27,878 nt of DNA, from positions 1 through 27,878 of IMG/VR virus record IMGVR_UViG_3300023284_000157; one strand, given 5' to 3'. The notes under the pieces were generated by a model that was not told where the DNA came from, ran no database searches, and worked only from the letters and a program-made list of their open reading frames with translations. Positions 20,408 to 27,878 of the stretch are shown in pieces (the stretch's first letter is position 1; the number at the start of each line of letters is the position of its first letter). This DNA comes from a virus. The translations under genes and the position numbers were made by a program.

Positions 20408-21826
20408 ATGACTGTTAAAGAATTGGAAATGATTTTGCCTTCGCTTATTAAAGCGCATGGCAATGGCAAGCCCCTGATTAAAGCAATCAATGGAATGCTT
20501 AAGCAGGGCGATGAGGTAGTCCCCATTGTTAATGAGAATGGGGAACCTGTACTGATTGAAGAAATCATCCTTGTTGGCGCACCCAGCGAGGCTGAGATCG
20601 AGGAATTGGAAGAAGAAGCAGGAGAACCCGCCCAGGAACCGGCCAGCACTCCTGCAATTCAGGCAGCGATAAAGAAGGCTGTAGCCGAAGCGTTCAAGAG
20701 CGCAACGACCAAGGCCGCTTTGAATATCAGTGGTGGAGCGCCTGCATCCGAAAAGGATGAAGAGCGCTTCGGATTTAAGAGCATGGGCGAACAGCTTATG
20801 TGCGTAGTCACCGCTTGCGGTGGCGGCGGCGTAGACCAGCGGCTTTACAAGGGATTCACCGGCGACAAGGCCATGTTGAAGCAGCCCACGACGGTATCTA
20901 ATACCGGCGTAGGTGCGGAAGGTGGTTTTACGATTGCCCCTATGTTTGTAAGTGAGATTAGGGAAATCACAGAAGCCGAAGAATCCCTGCTTAGTCGCGT
21001 TAATATCATGCCGGTGACTGGTAACTCCATCACGGTTCCAGCCGATGAGAACACGGATTGGGATACGGTTAGGGGCATCCAGGCCAAGGCGACAGCGGAG
21101 AACGCGAAGAAAACACAGAGCAAGATTGATCTTAAGCAGTTGAATTTGCGTCTTAAGAAGATCGTTTCACTTGTGCCTGTGACCGATGAATTGCTTGATG
21201 ATAACGCTACAGCGCTTGCGACGTATGTTTCCCGCAAGGCTGGCCGGAAAATTGATTTTGAATCCGGTGAATGGATTGTGCGCGGCACAGGTGCGGGTGA
21301 AGCATTGGGCTTCTTGAATTCTCCGGCCCTTGTGTCAGTTGCCAAAGAAGGTGGACAAGCTACGGATACAATCGTCTACAACAACATCATTAAGATGTGG
21401 TCGCGCATGTACGGTCCCAACCGTTCCCGTGGCATCTGGTTAATCAACCAGGACATTGAGCCGCAGTTGTTCCAGCTTAGTTTTGAAGGTACATCATCCA
21501 GCGTCCCGGCTTATCTGCCTGCCAACGGGCTTTCAGATTCTCCGTTCGGTTCGCTGTTTGGCCGTCCCGTCGTTCCTACACAACATGCTGAAACTCTTGG
21601 CGACAAGGGCGACATTATGTTTGTGGACCTGGATGCCTACTTGGTTATCCAGAAGGAAGGCGGCATTCAGGCAGCCGAGTCAATGCATGTGTGGTTTGAC
21701 TTCGACACCACGGCGTTCCGCTTCGTCATGCGTATGGACGGGCAGCCTTGGTGGACCGCACCCATTACACCGCGTAAAGGCACCGCCACATTGAGTCCCT
21801 TTGTGACGTTGGATGCACGCGCTTAA
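20408..21826 (+). CDS. HK97-fold major capsid protein
   Basis: A 472-residue protein with AAAGGAAAGGAATT before ATG 20408. The N-terminal ~110 residues are acidic and helical (EAEIEELEEEAGEPAQEPAS, then AAIKKAVAEAF), the expected scaffold-like delta region removed by the protease. The shell domain has VGAEGGFTIAPMFVSEIREI, NSITVPADENTDW, LVPVTDELLDD, ESGEWIVRGTGAGEALGFLN, SRGIWLINQDIEPQLFQLSF, SLFGRPVVPTQHAETLGDKG and DIMFVDLDAYLVIQ, in the order of phage_capsid (PF05065). The protease gene directly upstream supports the assignment. Cleavage probably lies near residue 110-150. I see no truncation. Confidence 0.94.
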   Translation: MTVKELEMILPSLIKAHGNGKPLIKAINGMLKQGDEVVPIVNENGEPVLIEEIILVGAPSEAEIEELEEEAGEPAQEPASTPAIQAAIKKAVAEAFKSATTKAALNISGGAPASEKDEERFGFKSMGEQLMCVVTACGGGGVDQRLYKGFTGDKAMLKQPTTVSNTGVGAEGGFTIAPMFVSEIREITEAEESLLSRVNIMPVTGNSITVPADENTDWDTVRGIQAKATAENAKKTQSKIDLKQLNLRLKKIVSLVPVTDELLDDNATALATYVSRKAGRKIDFESGEWIVRGTGAGEALGFLNSPALVSVAKEGGQATDTIVYNNIIKMWSRMYGPNRSRGIWLINQDIEPQLFQLSFEGTSSSVPAYLPANGLSDSPFGSLFGRPVVPTQHAETLGDKGDIMFVDLDAYLVIQKEGGIQAAESMHVWFDFDTTAFRFVMRMDGQPWWTAPITPRKGTATLSPFVTLDARA

Positions 21827-21844
21827 TAGAAAGGAGTTGTTGTC

Positions 21845-22288
21845 ATGGGCGACAGCAATATGCTTGGTACTGAAAAATTCGCGGTTGTCGCTACGGTTGA
21901 TCCCGACGCTTTGACGGCGGCTCAGCATAATAGCGATGGCGTGGATATGAAGTTGTTTGAAAGTCTCTCTGTCATTCTGTCCGTAGGGACGCTTGGTGCA
22001 AGCGCTACGGTTGACATGGACGTTACGTCTGGTTCCGACAACGTGACATTCGGCAACACTGTTAAGTCTATCACCCAGCTTACGCAAGCCGGGACTGATA
22101 GCGATAAGCAGGTTGTAGTGAATGTGCGTGCTGAGGACTTGACAGAAGGCGACAGTTTCGTTCGCGCAGAGGTAACGGTTGCGGTCGCTACGTCGGACGG
22201 CGCAGTTGTGATTCTCGGTCACAACCCGCGTTATGCTCCGGCGAGTGATAACGACCTTGCATCTGTGGATGAGATTGTTAGCTCGTAA
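21845..22288 (+). CDS. Small structural protein, probable capsid decoration or head-associated
   Basis: A 147-residue protein with AAAGGAG upstream of ATG 21845. It looks all-β: KFAVVATVDPDALTAAQ, VDMKLFESLSVILSVGTLGA, TVDMDVTSGSDN, KQVVVNVRAEDLTE, RAEVTVAVATS and a final RYAPASDNDLA. This pattern occurs in small head-region proteins of HK97-like phages, but the precise role is not established. Its place directly after the capsid gene fits a decoration or cement protein. It is followed by a hairpin that may limit downstream expression. Confidence 0.65.
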   Translation: MGDSNMLGTEKFAVVATVDPDALTAAQHNSDGVDMKLFESLSVILSVGTLGASATVDMDVTSGSDNVTFGNTVKSITQLTQAGTDSDKQVVVNVRAEDLTEGDSFVRAEVTVAVATSDGAVVILGHNPRYAPASDNDLASVDEIVSS

Positions 22289-22300
22289 ACAGCGCAGCAT

Positions 22301-22331
22301 CCTTGGGGGGCCTAACCGCCCTCCAAGGCTT
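22301..22331 (+). terminator. GC-rich hairpin, possible attenuator or weak terminator
   Basis: CCTTGGGGGGC (22301-22311) pairs with GCCCTCCAAGG (22318-22328) over 11 bp with one G-T pair and a 6-nt loop, followed by CTTTA. The U tract is short, so it may attenuate transcription or protect/process mRNA rather than terminate fully. It lies in the 55-base gap after the likely decoration protein. A step down in expression after the abundant capsid genes would suit phage morphogenesis operons. Confidence 0.55.
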
Positions 22332-22343
22332 TAGGAGTAAGAT

Positions 22344-22736
22344 ATGCCGATTAACTTTGAGACAGCCAGCATAACGGTTGCGAATACCGACACTGAGTTG
22401 ACGGAACAAATTGTAGACAAGCGCACGCCCGTTCAAGGCATGATGCTTGCCATTGAAGTAGACAACACAGGTGCTACCACGTTTGATAGCTTCAAGGTGC
22501 AAATCAGAACGCACGCCAATGGGACGTATGTAGACTTCCTAACAGATACAGATTTTGATTCAATCACCAATTCAAACATGATCTTTTCTACAAGCACTGG
22601 ACCGCATGAAGTAGTCAATGGGACCAAGGCACATACTATTGTGCGCCTGCCCGCTGTTAATGCGTTCAAGCTGTTTGGTAAAGTTGCAGCCGGTACTACT
22701 ACCGCCGTTGTACGCGGCGCAGCGGACTTCCTCTAA
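22344..22736 (+). CDS. Small β-rich virion-type protein
   Basis: A 130-residue protein with AGGAGTAAG before ATG 22344. It is almost wholly β-strand: TASITVANTDTELTEQIVD, MLAIEVDNTGATTFDSFKVQ, GTYVDFLTD, HTIVRLPAVNAFKLFGKVAA then TTTAVVRGAADFL. The pattern (exposed hydrophobic strands, Thr/Val/Asp-rich turns) fits a jelly-roll or Ig-like virion component. It is coupled by TAATG to the fibre-like protein at 22736, so the pair may assemble together. The function is inferred from context. Confidence 0.65.
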   Translation: MPINFETASITVANTDTELTEQIVDKRTPVQGMMLAIEVDNTGATTFDSFKVQIRTHANGTYVDFLTDTDFDSITNSNMIFSTSTGPHEVVNGTKAHTIVRLPAVNAFKLFGKVAAGTTTAVVRGAADFL

Positions 22737-23935
22737 TGTCAGGCACGCACTTCTCAGGCTCTAGCATTGATACCGCGCTGTTTGCCCAGCTTGCGCAGAA
22801 TGAAACCGTTACCGGCGATTGGACGTTTGATACCAAGATAACTGTTCCCATTATTGAAAACGCTACTGGCGTAATTATTCGCCCGTCCGTTGCAGACGTT
22901 GGCGTTAAATTCGGCGGCAACAACGACGAAATCACTGTACGCGGTGTTGGTAAAATCACACACTCCGGCATACGTATGAAGCTTGATAGTGGCGCAGGTG
23001 AGCCCGTAGAGTTTACAGAAGATGGTATTATTCAACCCGATACGGACGCTTCCCATGCTGTTACGCTTATATGGGCCGGATCGAATGTTACGGCAGACCG
23101 TACCATTACCATTTTTGGAGGCGATGCCAGCCGTTCGCTTACGTTGGGCGGCAACTTCACGATTGACGGTACAACCACGATTAGCGCGTTCGGTGCAACG
23201 CTTGTAGATGATGTAGATGCATCTTCGGCACGGACCACATTGGGCGCACTTGGCACAGCAGACATTGACACGCTGGCCGAGTTAAACGCAATCATCACAG
23301 ATGCCACACTGATAAACACCACAGACGCTAGGCTTAGTGATGCACGCACGCCGCTTGCCCACACCCATGCAGCCAGTGATATAACCGCCGGGACGTTCGC
23401 GGCCGGTACATTCGACTTTGTGGGCTCAACCATTACCGATTTGGGTACTGTTTCTACGGCAAACATTGACGGCGGGACCATTGACGGGACAACTATCGGC
23501 GGGGCTTCTCCCGCTGCGGCCACTGTTTCCAGCTTGACCAACAACGGTGTTACCACAGTAGGCGTTGGCACCAAGAACGATGGTAAAGTTACTTCGGATT
23601 CCGTTGAAGTACAGACTACAGACGCCACAGTAACTACCATTGCAACAATTCCTTTGCTGGATGAAAACCTTTACCAGATCGGAGCGGAGATAAATGGCGA
23701 TGAAAGCGATGGCACTGATCGGATAACCGCCGAAATCAAGGGCAGCTTCTTTCGCACGGCGGCTGGATCGGCCACACAGCAGGGGTCCACAGACCTGATA
23801 CACCGGGAGCGCACGATAGGCACATGGAATGTCACCTTTGCTGTTTCCGGTAATAACGTGCTGGTTCAGGTAAAGGGCTCTGGAACAGTGGAATGGGCTG
23901 GCAACACCACCCACAACAACGTAAGCGAAACGTAA
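22736..23935 (+). CDS. Fibre-like structural protein
   Basis: A 399-residue protein coupled to the previous gene by TAATG. It is Thr/Ala/Gly/Asp-rich with short β repeats typical of phage fibre or spike shafts. The motif DARLSDARTPLAHTHAASDI, then TAGTFAAGTFDF and DGGTIDGTTIGG, resembles known tail-fibre shaft repeats with HTH metal-site candidates. The C-terminal part (ENLYQIGAEINGDESDGTDR onward, ending NVTFAVSGNNVLVQVKG) looks like a compact β domain. It lies between capsid and connector genes, not after the tail genes. Host-range, head-fibre or neck-whisker roles are all possible. Confidence 0.75.
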   Translation: MSGTHFSGSSIDTALFAQLAQNETVTGDWTFDTKITVPIIENATGVIIRPSVADVGVKFGGNNDEITVRGVGKITHSGIRMKLDSGAGEPVEFTEDGIIQPDTDASHAVTLIWAGSNVTADRTITIFGGDASRSLTLGGNFTIDGTTTISAFGATLVDDVDASSARTTLGALGTADIDTLAELNAIITDATLINTTDARLSDARTPLAHTHAASDITAGTFAAGTFDFVGSTITDLGTVSTANIDGGTIDGTTIGGASPAAATVSSLTNNGVTTVGVGTKNDGKVTSDSVEVQTTDATVTTIATIPLLDENLYQIGAEINGDESDGTDRITAEIKGSFFRTAAGSATQQGSTDLIHRERTIGTWNVTFAVSGNNVLVQVKGSGTVEWAGNTTHNNVSET

Positions 23936-23953
23936 ACAACAAAGGGTATTAAC

Positions 23954-25132
23954 ATGGCTGGTGAACAAGGCGTTGTAGGCGGGCAACTGTGCTTACCCGA
24001 TACCGATAATAGCCATACGGCTTTCTTTGAGGTAGGCAGCAATCTCACGGCAGATCGTATCTATACATTTGCATTCGGTGACGCACCCCGCACTATTACA
24101 ATCACCGGCAATCCCACGCTTGTAGAGGGCACAATGGTTGAAACTACCGATGCTCGTTTGAGCGATGCGCGCACTCCCACGGCACATACGCACGCAGCGG
24201 GCGACCTCGCCTCTGGTACGGTGTCCGTTGTCCGTGGCGGTACTAACTCTGGTACAGCGTCCGGCGCACGTACTAATCTTGGCCTAGCAATTGGAACAGA
24301 TATTCAGGCATACGATGCTGGCCTGCTCTCTATCGCTGCATTGACCACGGAAGCAGATAGGTTGATCTACACCACGGCCAGCGATACCTACGCGGTAGCC
24401 ACGTTGACCGCTGCTGGCCGTGCCTTAATTGACGACGCTTCTGCTGCGGCGCAGCGCACGACCCTGGGCGTAGCGATAGGCACGGATGTTCAGGCGGACT
24501 TGGACGTCATGTCGCAGGTTGACGCAGAAGCGGGCACAGCCACGGATGAACGCATTGTAACCGCCCAGCGCATGAAACAAGCCATAGACTCGCTGGGCAG
24601 CGCCGGCCTTGTCCTCATTAGCAGCCAAGTTGCAAGTGCAAGCTCGTCCATTGATTTTACATCAGCCCACATCACCAGCACATACGCCATGTACCTATTC
24701 CTGTTTGAAAATGTCCACCCTGCAACAACGGCAGTGGACTTCCACGGTCTGGTAAGCAACGATGGCGGATCAACATGGGAGGCCGATGCCAGCGAGTATC
24801 GGTATGCGGCCAAACACCGCCACAGTAGCGGTTCAGACACCAACTTAGATTCCAGTGGCGACACCAAAATCCTTTGGAACGCGGCCACCATATCCAACTC
24901 CACCGCACAGGGCGTCAGCGGGCACCTGTATATGAGTGGCGCGGCAACATCGGGCTTCTATGCTCTGTTCACTGGCGTTCTATCGTACCGTGACGCTGCG
25001 GGACGGCTGAATGGTGGATGGGTAAATGCCGAACACTCCACAGCAGAAGTCGTCAATGGCGTCCAGTTCAAGTTTAGTTCCGGCAACATGACAGGTGGTC
25101 GCATTACCTGTTACGGCGTGAAGCACGCATAG
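23954..25132 (+). CDS. Fibre protein with probable receptor-binding tip
   Basis: A 392-residue protein; AAAGGG before ATG 23954. Its N-terminal section (GSNLTADRIYTFAFGDAPRT, then DARLSDARTPTAHTHAAGDL) is clearly related to the middle of the previous fibre. A shaft with repeats of TLGVAIGTDVQA / NLGLAIGTDIQA follows. After about residue 220 the C-terminal domain (VLISSQVASASSSIDF, TYAMYLFLFENVHPA, HGLVSNDGGSTWEAD, YRYAAKHRHSS) resembles tip domains of many phage tail fibres and may bind host receptors. The location next to neck genes is unusual. Confidence 0.8.
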   Translation: MAGEQGVVGGQLCLPDTDNSHTAFFEVGSNLTADRIYTFAFGDAPRTITITGNPTLVEGTMVETTDARLSDARTPTAHTHAAGDLASGTVSVVRGGTNSGTASGARTNLGLAIGTDIQAYDAGLLSIAALTTEADRLIYTTASDTYAVATLTAAGRALIDDASAAAQRTTLGVAIGTDVQADLDVMSQVDAEAGTATDERIVTAQRMKQAIDSLGSAGLVLISSQVASASSSIDFTSAHITSTYAMYLFLFENVHPATTAVDFHGLVSNDGGSTWEADASEYRYAAKHRHSSGSDTNLDSSGDTKILWNAATISNSTAQGVSGHLYMSGAATSGFYALFTGVLSYRDAAGRLNGGWVNAEHSTAEVVNGVQFKFSSGNMTGGRITCYGVKHA

Positions 25133-25141
25133 GGGATTGAT

Positions 25142-25393
25142 ATGCCTTATAAGAAAGATGATGTTGGTCCGAAAATGGTTAACGGTGTTGCAGTTGTTCT
25201 TACCGCTGCAAAACGTACGGTTATTGCAGAGGCATGGAATAGAAATGAAAAAGTTACCAAAGCAAAGTTTGAAGCCGCAAATGCACGCGATGGACGGCTG
25301 CAAGCCTTGAAGGTGCGCATAGCCAATGGCTCCGCAGACATTGACGAAATTAGAGAATACACGATTTTGCGCGATGGCTTGAAGGTTGAATAA
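25142..25393 (+). CDS. Small hypothetical protein downstream of the fibres
   Basis: An 83-residue protein; AGGGG before ATG 25142. It begins PYKKDDVGPKMVNGVAVVLT and continues with a helical, basic part (KVTKAKFEAANARDGRLQAL). Its TAATG coupling to the next small gene suggests co-translation. Small proteins next to fibre genes are often assembly factors or minor virion proteins; none is recognised here. Confidence 0.6.
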   Translation: MPYKKDDVGPKMVNGVAVVLTAAKRTVIAEAWNRNEKVTKAKFEAANARDGRLQALKVRIANGSADIDEIREYTILRDGLKVE

Positions 25394-25614
25394 TGCCCGA
25401 CTATGTGAAACAACAAACACCGGCAGAGGGAACCCTAGCTATTGGTATCATAGATCGTGGTGGCGATGGCTTTGGCATAGAAGCCACAGACCACACAGGC
25501 CGTCGCATACTCATTGCCACACTCAACAAATCAGGACAATTCTATTTGCACCAAGTAACGGAAGATTCTGGACTTGACGTGGACAACAAAGGCCATATCA
25601 TAATAGCCAACTAG
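25393..25614 (+). CDS. Small β-rich protein
   Basis: A 73-residue protein whose ATG overlaps the previous stop (TAATG). It is β-rich with TLAIGIIDRGGDGFGIEATD, RRILIATLNKSGQFYLHQVT and DVDNKGHIIIAN, a repeat-like strand pattern ending in a hydrophobic strand. It could be a minor virion component linked to the fibres. No family is recognised. Confidence 0.6.
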   Translation: MPDYVKQQTPAEGTLAIGIIDRGGDGFGIEATDHTGRRILIATLNKSGQFYLHQVTEDSGLDVDNKGHIIIAN

Positions 25615-25624
25615 AGGTAGCAAC

Positions 25625-25891
25625 ATGCGTAACAATGGGCAATTTATTGGTAAAGTAGGGTTGGCCGTCACTGTCTTAACTGTTGTAATAGTCACCGTGG
25701 GTGGCTATGCTGTCATGCGTCACCAAGTAGGAAACCATGAGAAGCGCATAAAAGCAGTTGAAAGCCTACAGACTAAGAGCATGACGCGACTTGAGAAGAT
25801 AGCAACTATGCAAGAATCGCAAGGCAAACAGATTGACACAATTGGTGGCGATGTAAGAACATTGCTATTGCGTTCAGGCGGTGCGCCGTGA
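25625..25891 (+). CDS. N-terminal TM plus coiled-coil protein
   Basis: An 88-residue protein with GAGGTAG upstream of ATG 25625. Residues 10-30 form a TM span (VGLAVTVLTVVIVTVGGYAV), followed by a long coiled coil (HEKRIKAVESLQTKSMTRLE, then KIATMQESQGKQIDTIG). This N-in, C-out plan resembles i-spanin or small holin-associated proteins, but no lysis gene is seen beside it and it sits within the virion genes. It overlaps the next gene by GTGA. Confidence 0.6.
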   Translation: MRNNGQFIGKVGLAVTVLTVVIVTVGGYAVMRHQVGNHEKRIKAVESLQTKSMTRLEKIATMQESQGKQIDTIGGDVRTLLLRSGGAP

Positions 25892-26094
25892 TTGTTAAAT
25901 TCCTCAAGGTCCATAAAGGCTTTGCCGTTGGCGAAGTAGTCACAGTGGGCCGTGATTTTGGCAATAAAGTATTAGAGCATGGATATGCAAAGCGGCTACA
26001 GGAACCAGAAGTGCGTAAGATCGTTACAATGGCAAAAGATTCTAAACTTGCACAGCATGTAGAGGCATGTCATGGCTCTAGCGACACTAACTAA
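25888..26094 (+). CDS. Small neck-region protein (GTG start)
   Basis: A 68-residue protein beginning at GTG 25888 inside the previous stop (GTGA). It starts with IVKFLKVHKGFAVGEVVTVG, then a KVLEHGYAKRL segment: the pattern β, G-x-V-V, then a helix with L-x-x-GYA recurs in small proteins placed just before gp6-like connectors. The C-terminal part is a helix ending in AQHVEACHGSSD. It overlaps the connector gene by 23 bases. Function unassigned. Confidence 0.6.
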   Translation: MIVKFLKVHKGFAVGEVVTVGRDFGNKVLEHGYAKRLQEPEVRKIVTMAKDSKLAQHVEACHGSSDTN

Positions 26095-26938
26095 TGTCAA
26101 GCTGCATCTTCGCATTCCCGTTGCCGATGTAACCGAAGATGATCTGCTTAACCTTATCATTCTTGAAGTGTCTGCGCGTATAGAGCGTGCAACGGCCCGG
26201 ACGTTTGAGGCCGCCGATTACTCCGAATTCTTCAAGGCCGACGATGCACAAGTTGTGGTCATTCGTAACTTCCCCATTATCACAGTCAATCGCGTAGCCA
26301 CAGGCATAGACACGGCCATAGATGTTTCATATGACGGCACAGATATTCGCGCCCTGGTGAGTGTGACCGATGATAAGGTAAGACTTATCAGCACAACGGC
26401 GGCGGGCGTTACTACAACCACCGATCTTACCTTTGCCGCAAACCTCACGGCAAGCGCGATGGCTACGGCAATTACAGCGATTGCCGATTGGACCGGCACT
26501 GTGCGCACAGACATTTTGAGCAACAACCTATACCGGCTGGGTGGCCTCAACGCCAAGGGTGTGACCGTTCAGCTTTCCTATCCTGAGCATGACATAGCGG
26601 ATTACCAGATAGATTATGACCTTGGGGAAATTCGCTTGATACACGGGTTTCATTTTCACGGCCATGCAGGGTTTGGGGACGAGACAGTTTTTAGAAACTT
26701 TGTGCTTGTAGAATATCGCGGTGGATTTGAGATAGTGCCCGCCGATGTTTCAGCATTGGCTATCAGCTTGATTAAAGAGGGCTTCGACGGCACCAAAATA
26801 AGCGGGGCATTGTCCAGCGAATCCATAGGGGATTACTCTTACTCAGTTGGCACAGGTGAGCTAAGCACTGTGACCGACGATCAAATACGTAGCAGGCTTG
26901 GCCACTACATTAACATTGCAATTGCAGGGGTAGCGTAA
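26072..26938 (+). CDS. Head-tail connector protein (HK97 gp6-like)
   Basis: A 288-residue protein; AGAGG six bases before ATG 26072. Its N-terminus follows the phage_connect_1/gp6 pattern: LTNVKLHLRIPVADVTEDDL, LLNLIILEVSARIERATART, then a YSEFFKADDAQVVVIRNFP segment with PIITVNRV. A β-rich insertion (TTAAGVTTTTDLTFAANLT) and a C-terminal helix (PADVSALAISLIKEGFDG) follow. The family forms the ring under the portal. At 288 residues it is much longer than HK97 gp6 (roughly 100), owing to the central insertion. Confidence 0.85.
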   Translation: MALATLTNVKLHLRIPVADVTEDDLLNLIILEVSARIERATARTFEAADYSEFFKADDAQVVVIRNFPIITVNRVATGIDTAIDVSYDGTDIRALVSVTDDKVRLISTTAAGVTTTTDLTFAANLTASAMATAITAIADWTGTVRTDILSNNLYRLGGLNAKGVTVQLSYPEHDIADYQIDYDLGEIRLIHGFHFHGHAGFGDETVFRNFVLVEYRGGFEIVPADVSALAISLIKEGFDGTKISGALSSESIGDYSYSVGTGELSTVTDDQIRSRLGHYINIAIAGVA

Positions 26939-27285
26939 TGGCGACACAAGTACAAACATCTACGCCAAGCCATTTGCTTACAGATACCATCATTATACAG
27001 CGGCCTTCATTTGCTCAGGGGTCCGCAGGTGGCCAGAGCAAGACCTATGCTGCCCACCTCTCCGGCGTCAAGGCAAGGGTGCAACCTATCTCTAGCTCCG
27101 AAGCAATCCGCTATGGACGCGAAAGCACACGGGCACTTGCACGCTTCTTTGTAGATGGGTCGCTTGATATTGTAGAAAAAGACCGCATAGTTTTTGAAAG
27201 CAACAACTATGACATATTTGAGAAGTCCGACAATCAAAATGCGCGTGTTCTAACTCGCCTTGTGGCGCAGAAAACAGCGGTCTAA
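26938..27285 (+). CDS. Head closure / head-tail joining protein
   Basis: A 115-residue protein coupled to the connector by TAATG. The pattern HLLTDTIIIQRPSFAQGSAG, then SKTYAAHLSGVKARVQPIS, SEAIRYGRES, ARFFVDGSLDIVEKDRIVFE and NNYDIFEKSDNQNARVL matches phage head-tail adaptor/head-closure proteins (SPP1 gp16-like, PF05521): a small β-barrel with IQR near the N-terminus and D-I-x-x-x-D-R-I-V in the middle. It seals the connector before tail attachment. Position in the operon agrees. Confidence 0.85.
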   Translation: MATQVQTSTPSHLLTDTIIIQRPSFAQGSAGGQSKTYAAHLSGVKARVQPISSSEAIRYGRESTRALARFFVDGSLDIVEKDRIVFESNNYDIFEKSDNQNARVLTRLVAQKTAV

Positions 27286-27803
27286 TGAGCGCTGAATTTA
27301 AAAGCCGACGCAAAGAATTTATCACCGCCATGCGCAAGGCCGCTATGGATAGTGTTGCTGATGCTGCGGCTATATTGCAACGGGAAGTAGTCTTGCAGTT
27401 AAACAAGAGAGGTAGCAACAAGGCCGCAGGCAATATCCCTTCCCCCCCTGGTGAACCCCCAGCGAAACAATCAGGGGCACTAGGCCGAAGCATCGTATTA
27501 AATACTACAGGGCTTACCAATCCAAACCCGCGTGCAGAAGTTGGTACATCATTGCGGTATGCACGCATTCACGAATTCGGAGGCAGGATCAATATTCCCT
27601 TGATTCTTCCAAAAAGGAAAACCGTGCTGCGTTGGAAAACAAAAAGTGGCTCTATCATCTTTAGTAAATTCTCCCGTCCGCGTACAGTGACGATGCCACC
27701 ACGACCTTACTTCCGTCCCGGCATTGCCGTGGCGCTACCTAAGATAGAGAAGCGTCTTGGAAGTCGCTTCGCCGCTCTATCACTGAAATTCGGTAGCACA
27801 TAA
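27285..27803 (+). CDS. HK97 gp10-like neck/tail completion protein
   Basis: A 172-residue protein overlapping the previous stop (TAATG). It contains SPPGEPPAKQSGALGRSIVL, YARIHEFGGRINIP and TMPPRPYFRPGI, the hallmark run of the HK97 gp10-like family (PF04883): a PPG-x-PP loop, L-R-x-SI, HEFGG, and PPRPF near the end. Members link head and tail as tail-completion proteins. The N-terminal helix (AMRKAAMDSVADAAAILQRE) is also usual. It overlaps the next, truncated gene by one base. Confidence 0.88.
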   Translation: MSAEFKSRRKEFITAMRKAAMDSVADAAAILQREVVLQLNKRGSNKAAGNIPSPPGEPPAKQSGALGRSIVLNTTGLTNPNPRAEVGTSLRYARIHEFGGRINIPLILPKRKTVLRWKTKSGSIIFSKFSRPRTVTMPPRPYFRPGIAVALPKIEKRLGSRFAALSLKFGST

Positions 27804-27878
27804 TGGCACAGATAGACCTATATGACGCGATCTTTACCACGCTTACTACGGACAAAGCGCCGGGCAGTTTCTTTGATG
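27803..27878 (+). CDS. Probable tail terminator protein, truncated by window end
   Basis: ATG 27803 overlaps the previous stop (TAATG). The 25 visible residues (MAQIDLYDAIFTTLTTDK...) fit the start of small tail-terminator/tail-completion proteins that often begin with a DLY-x-AI helix and follow gp10-like genes. The rest is outside the window, so the family is inferred from place and the first helix only. Confidence 0.55.
   Translation, partial: MAQIDLYDAIFTTLTTDKAPGSFFD

Noticed and set aside
21680-22300. A 206-codon open frame on the - strand
   Set aside because: It spans the end of the capsid gene and the next structural gene in antisense, with no RBS or recognisable domain.
23032-23640. 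A Val/Ser-rich 202-codon frame on the - strand
   Set aside because: Low-complexity antisense of the fibre repeats; such shadows are expected from Thr/Asp-rich fibre codons.
24499-24509. A single CTTGGACGTCA in the second fibre gene that matches the origin repeat
   Set aside because: It is isolated and encodes an ordinary LDV in the protein. Only the clustered, regularly spaced copies at 6882-6932 carry weight.

Overview
The window is a stretch of a tailed double-stranded DNA bacteriophage (or prophage) genome. Every convincing gene is on the + strand. Genes are packed with ATGA, TGATG or TAATG stop/start overlaps, and most have a clear Shine-Dalgarno sequence. The morphogenesis genes are of the HK97 type (TerL, portal, HK97-fold capsid and protease, gp6/gp10-like neck proteins), which fits a siphovirus-like or otherwise HK97-like virion. 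I saw no integrase, lysogeny repressor, tRNA, rRNA, CRISPR array or insertion sequence. The host cannot be read from the sequence. Two Tat-type signal peptides and a possible lipoprotein suggest a bacterium with an active Tat pathway, more likely Gram-negative, but this is inference.

Layout. (1) 1-377: the end of a Cys-rich gene, a tiny SD-led peptide ORF and a Rho-independent terminator. (2) 378-929: a free-standing NUMOD4/HNH homing endonuclease. (3) About 950-7500: the recombination and replication module. It holds a RecE-like exonuclease, a zinc-finger protein, RecT, a winged-helix protein, an MmcB-like PD-(D/E)XK protein and a replisome-organizer-like protein. The last gene contains five 11-bp-spaced repeats followed by a polypurine tract, a candidate origin. 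(4) About 7500-10400: accessory genes, including an alpha/beta-hydrolase-like protein, a secreted or lipoprotein-like protein, a two-TM protein with an apparent frame disruption, and two adjacent genes with Tat signal peptides. (5) About 10400-15700: many small genes, several Cys-rich and probably metal-binding, one with a RyR-type domain, and several duplicated families. (6) 15675-27878: packaging and virion genes. The order is TerL, an 880-residue portal-MuF fusion with a small basic ORF nested in another frame, protease, capsid, two small structural proteins, two fibre-like proteins, four small proteins, the gp6-like connector, head closure, the gp10-like neck protein, and the start of a probable tail terminator cut by the window edge.

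How the parts work together. RecE-like exonuclease and RecT would give single-strand-annealing recombination. The replisome organizer would bind the repeats inside its own gene to start replication. TerL and portal package DNA into a capsid matured by the protease, and the gp6, closure and gp10-like proteins join head to tail. The fibre genes lie inside the head/connector block rather than after the tail genes, so their products may decorate the head or neck. No gene-free stretch exceeds 300 bases. Most small genes have no function I can name, and starts were chosen mainly on SD position and overlap with the preceding gene.
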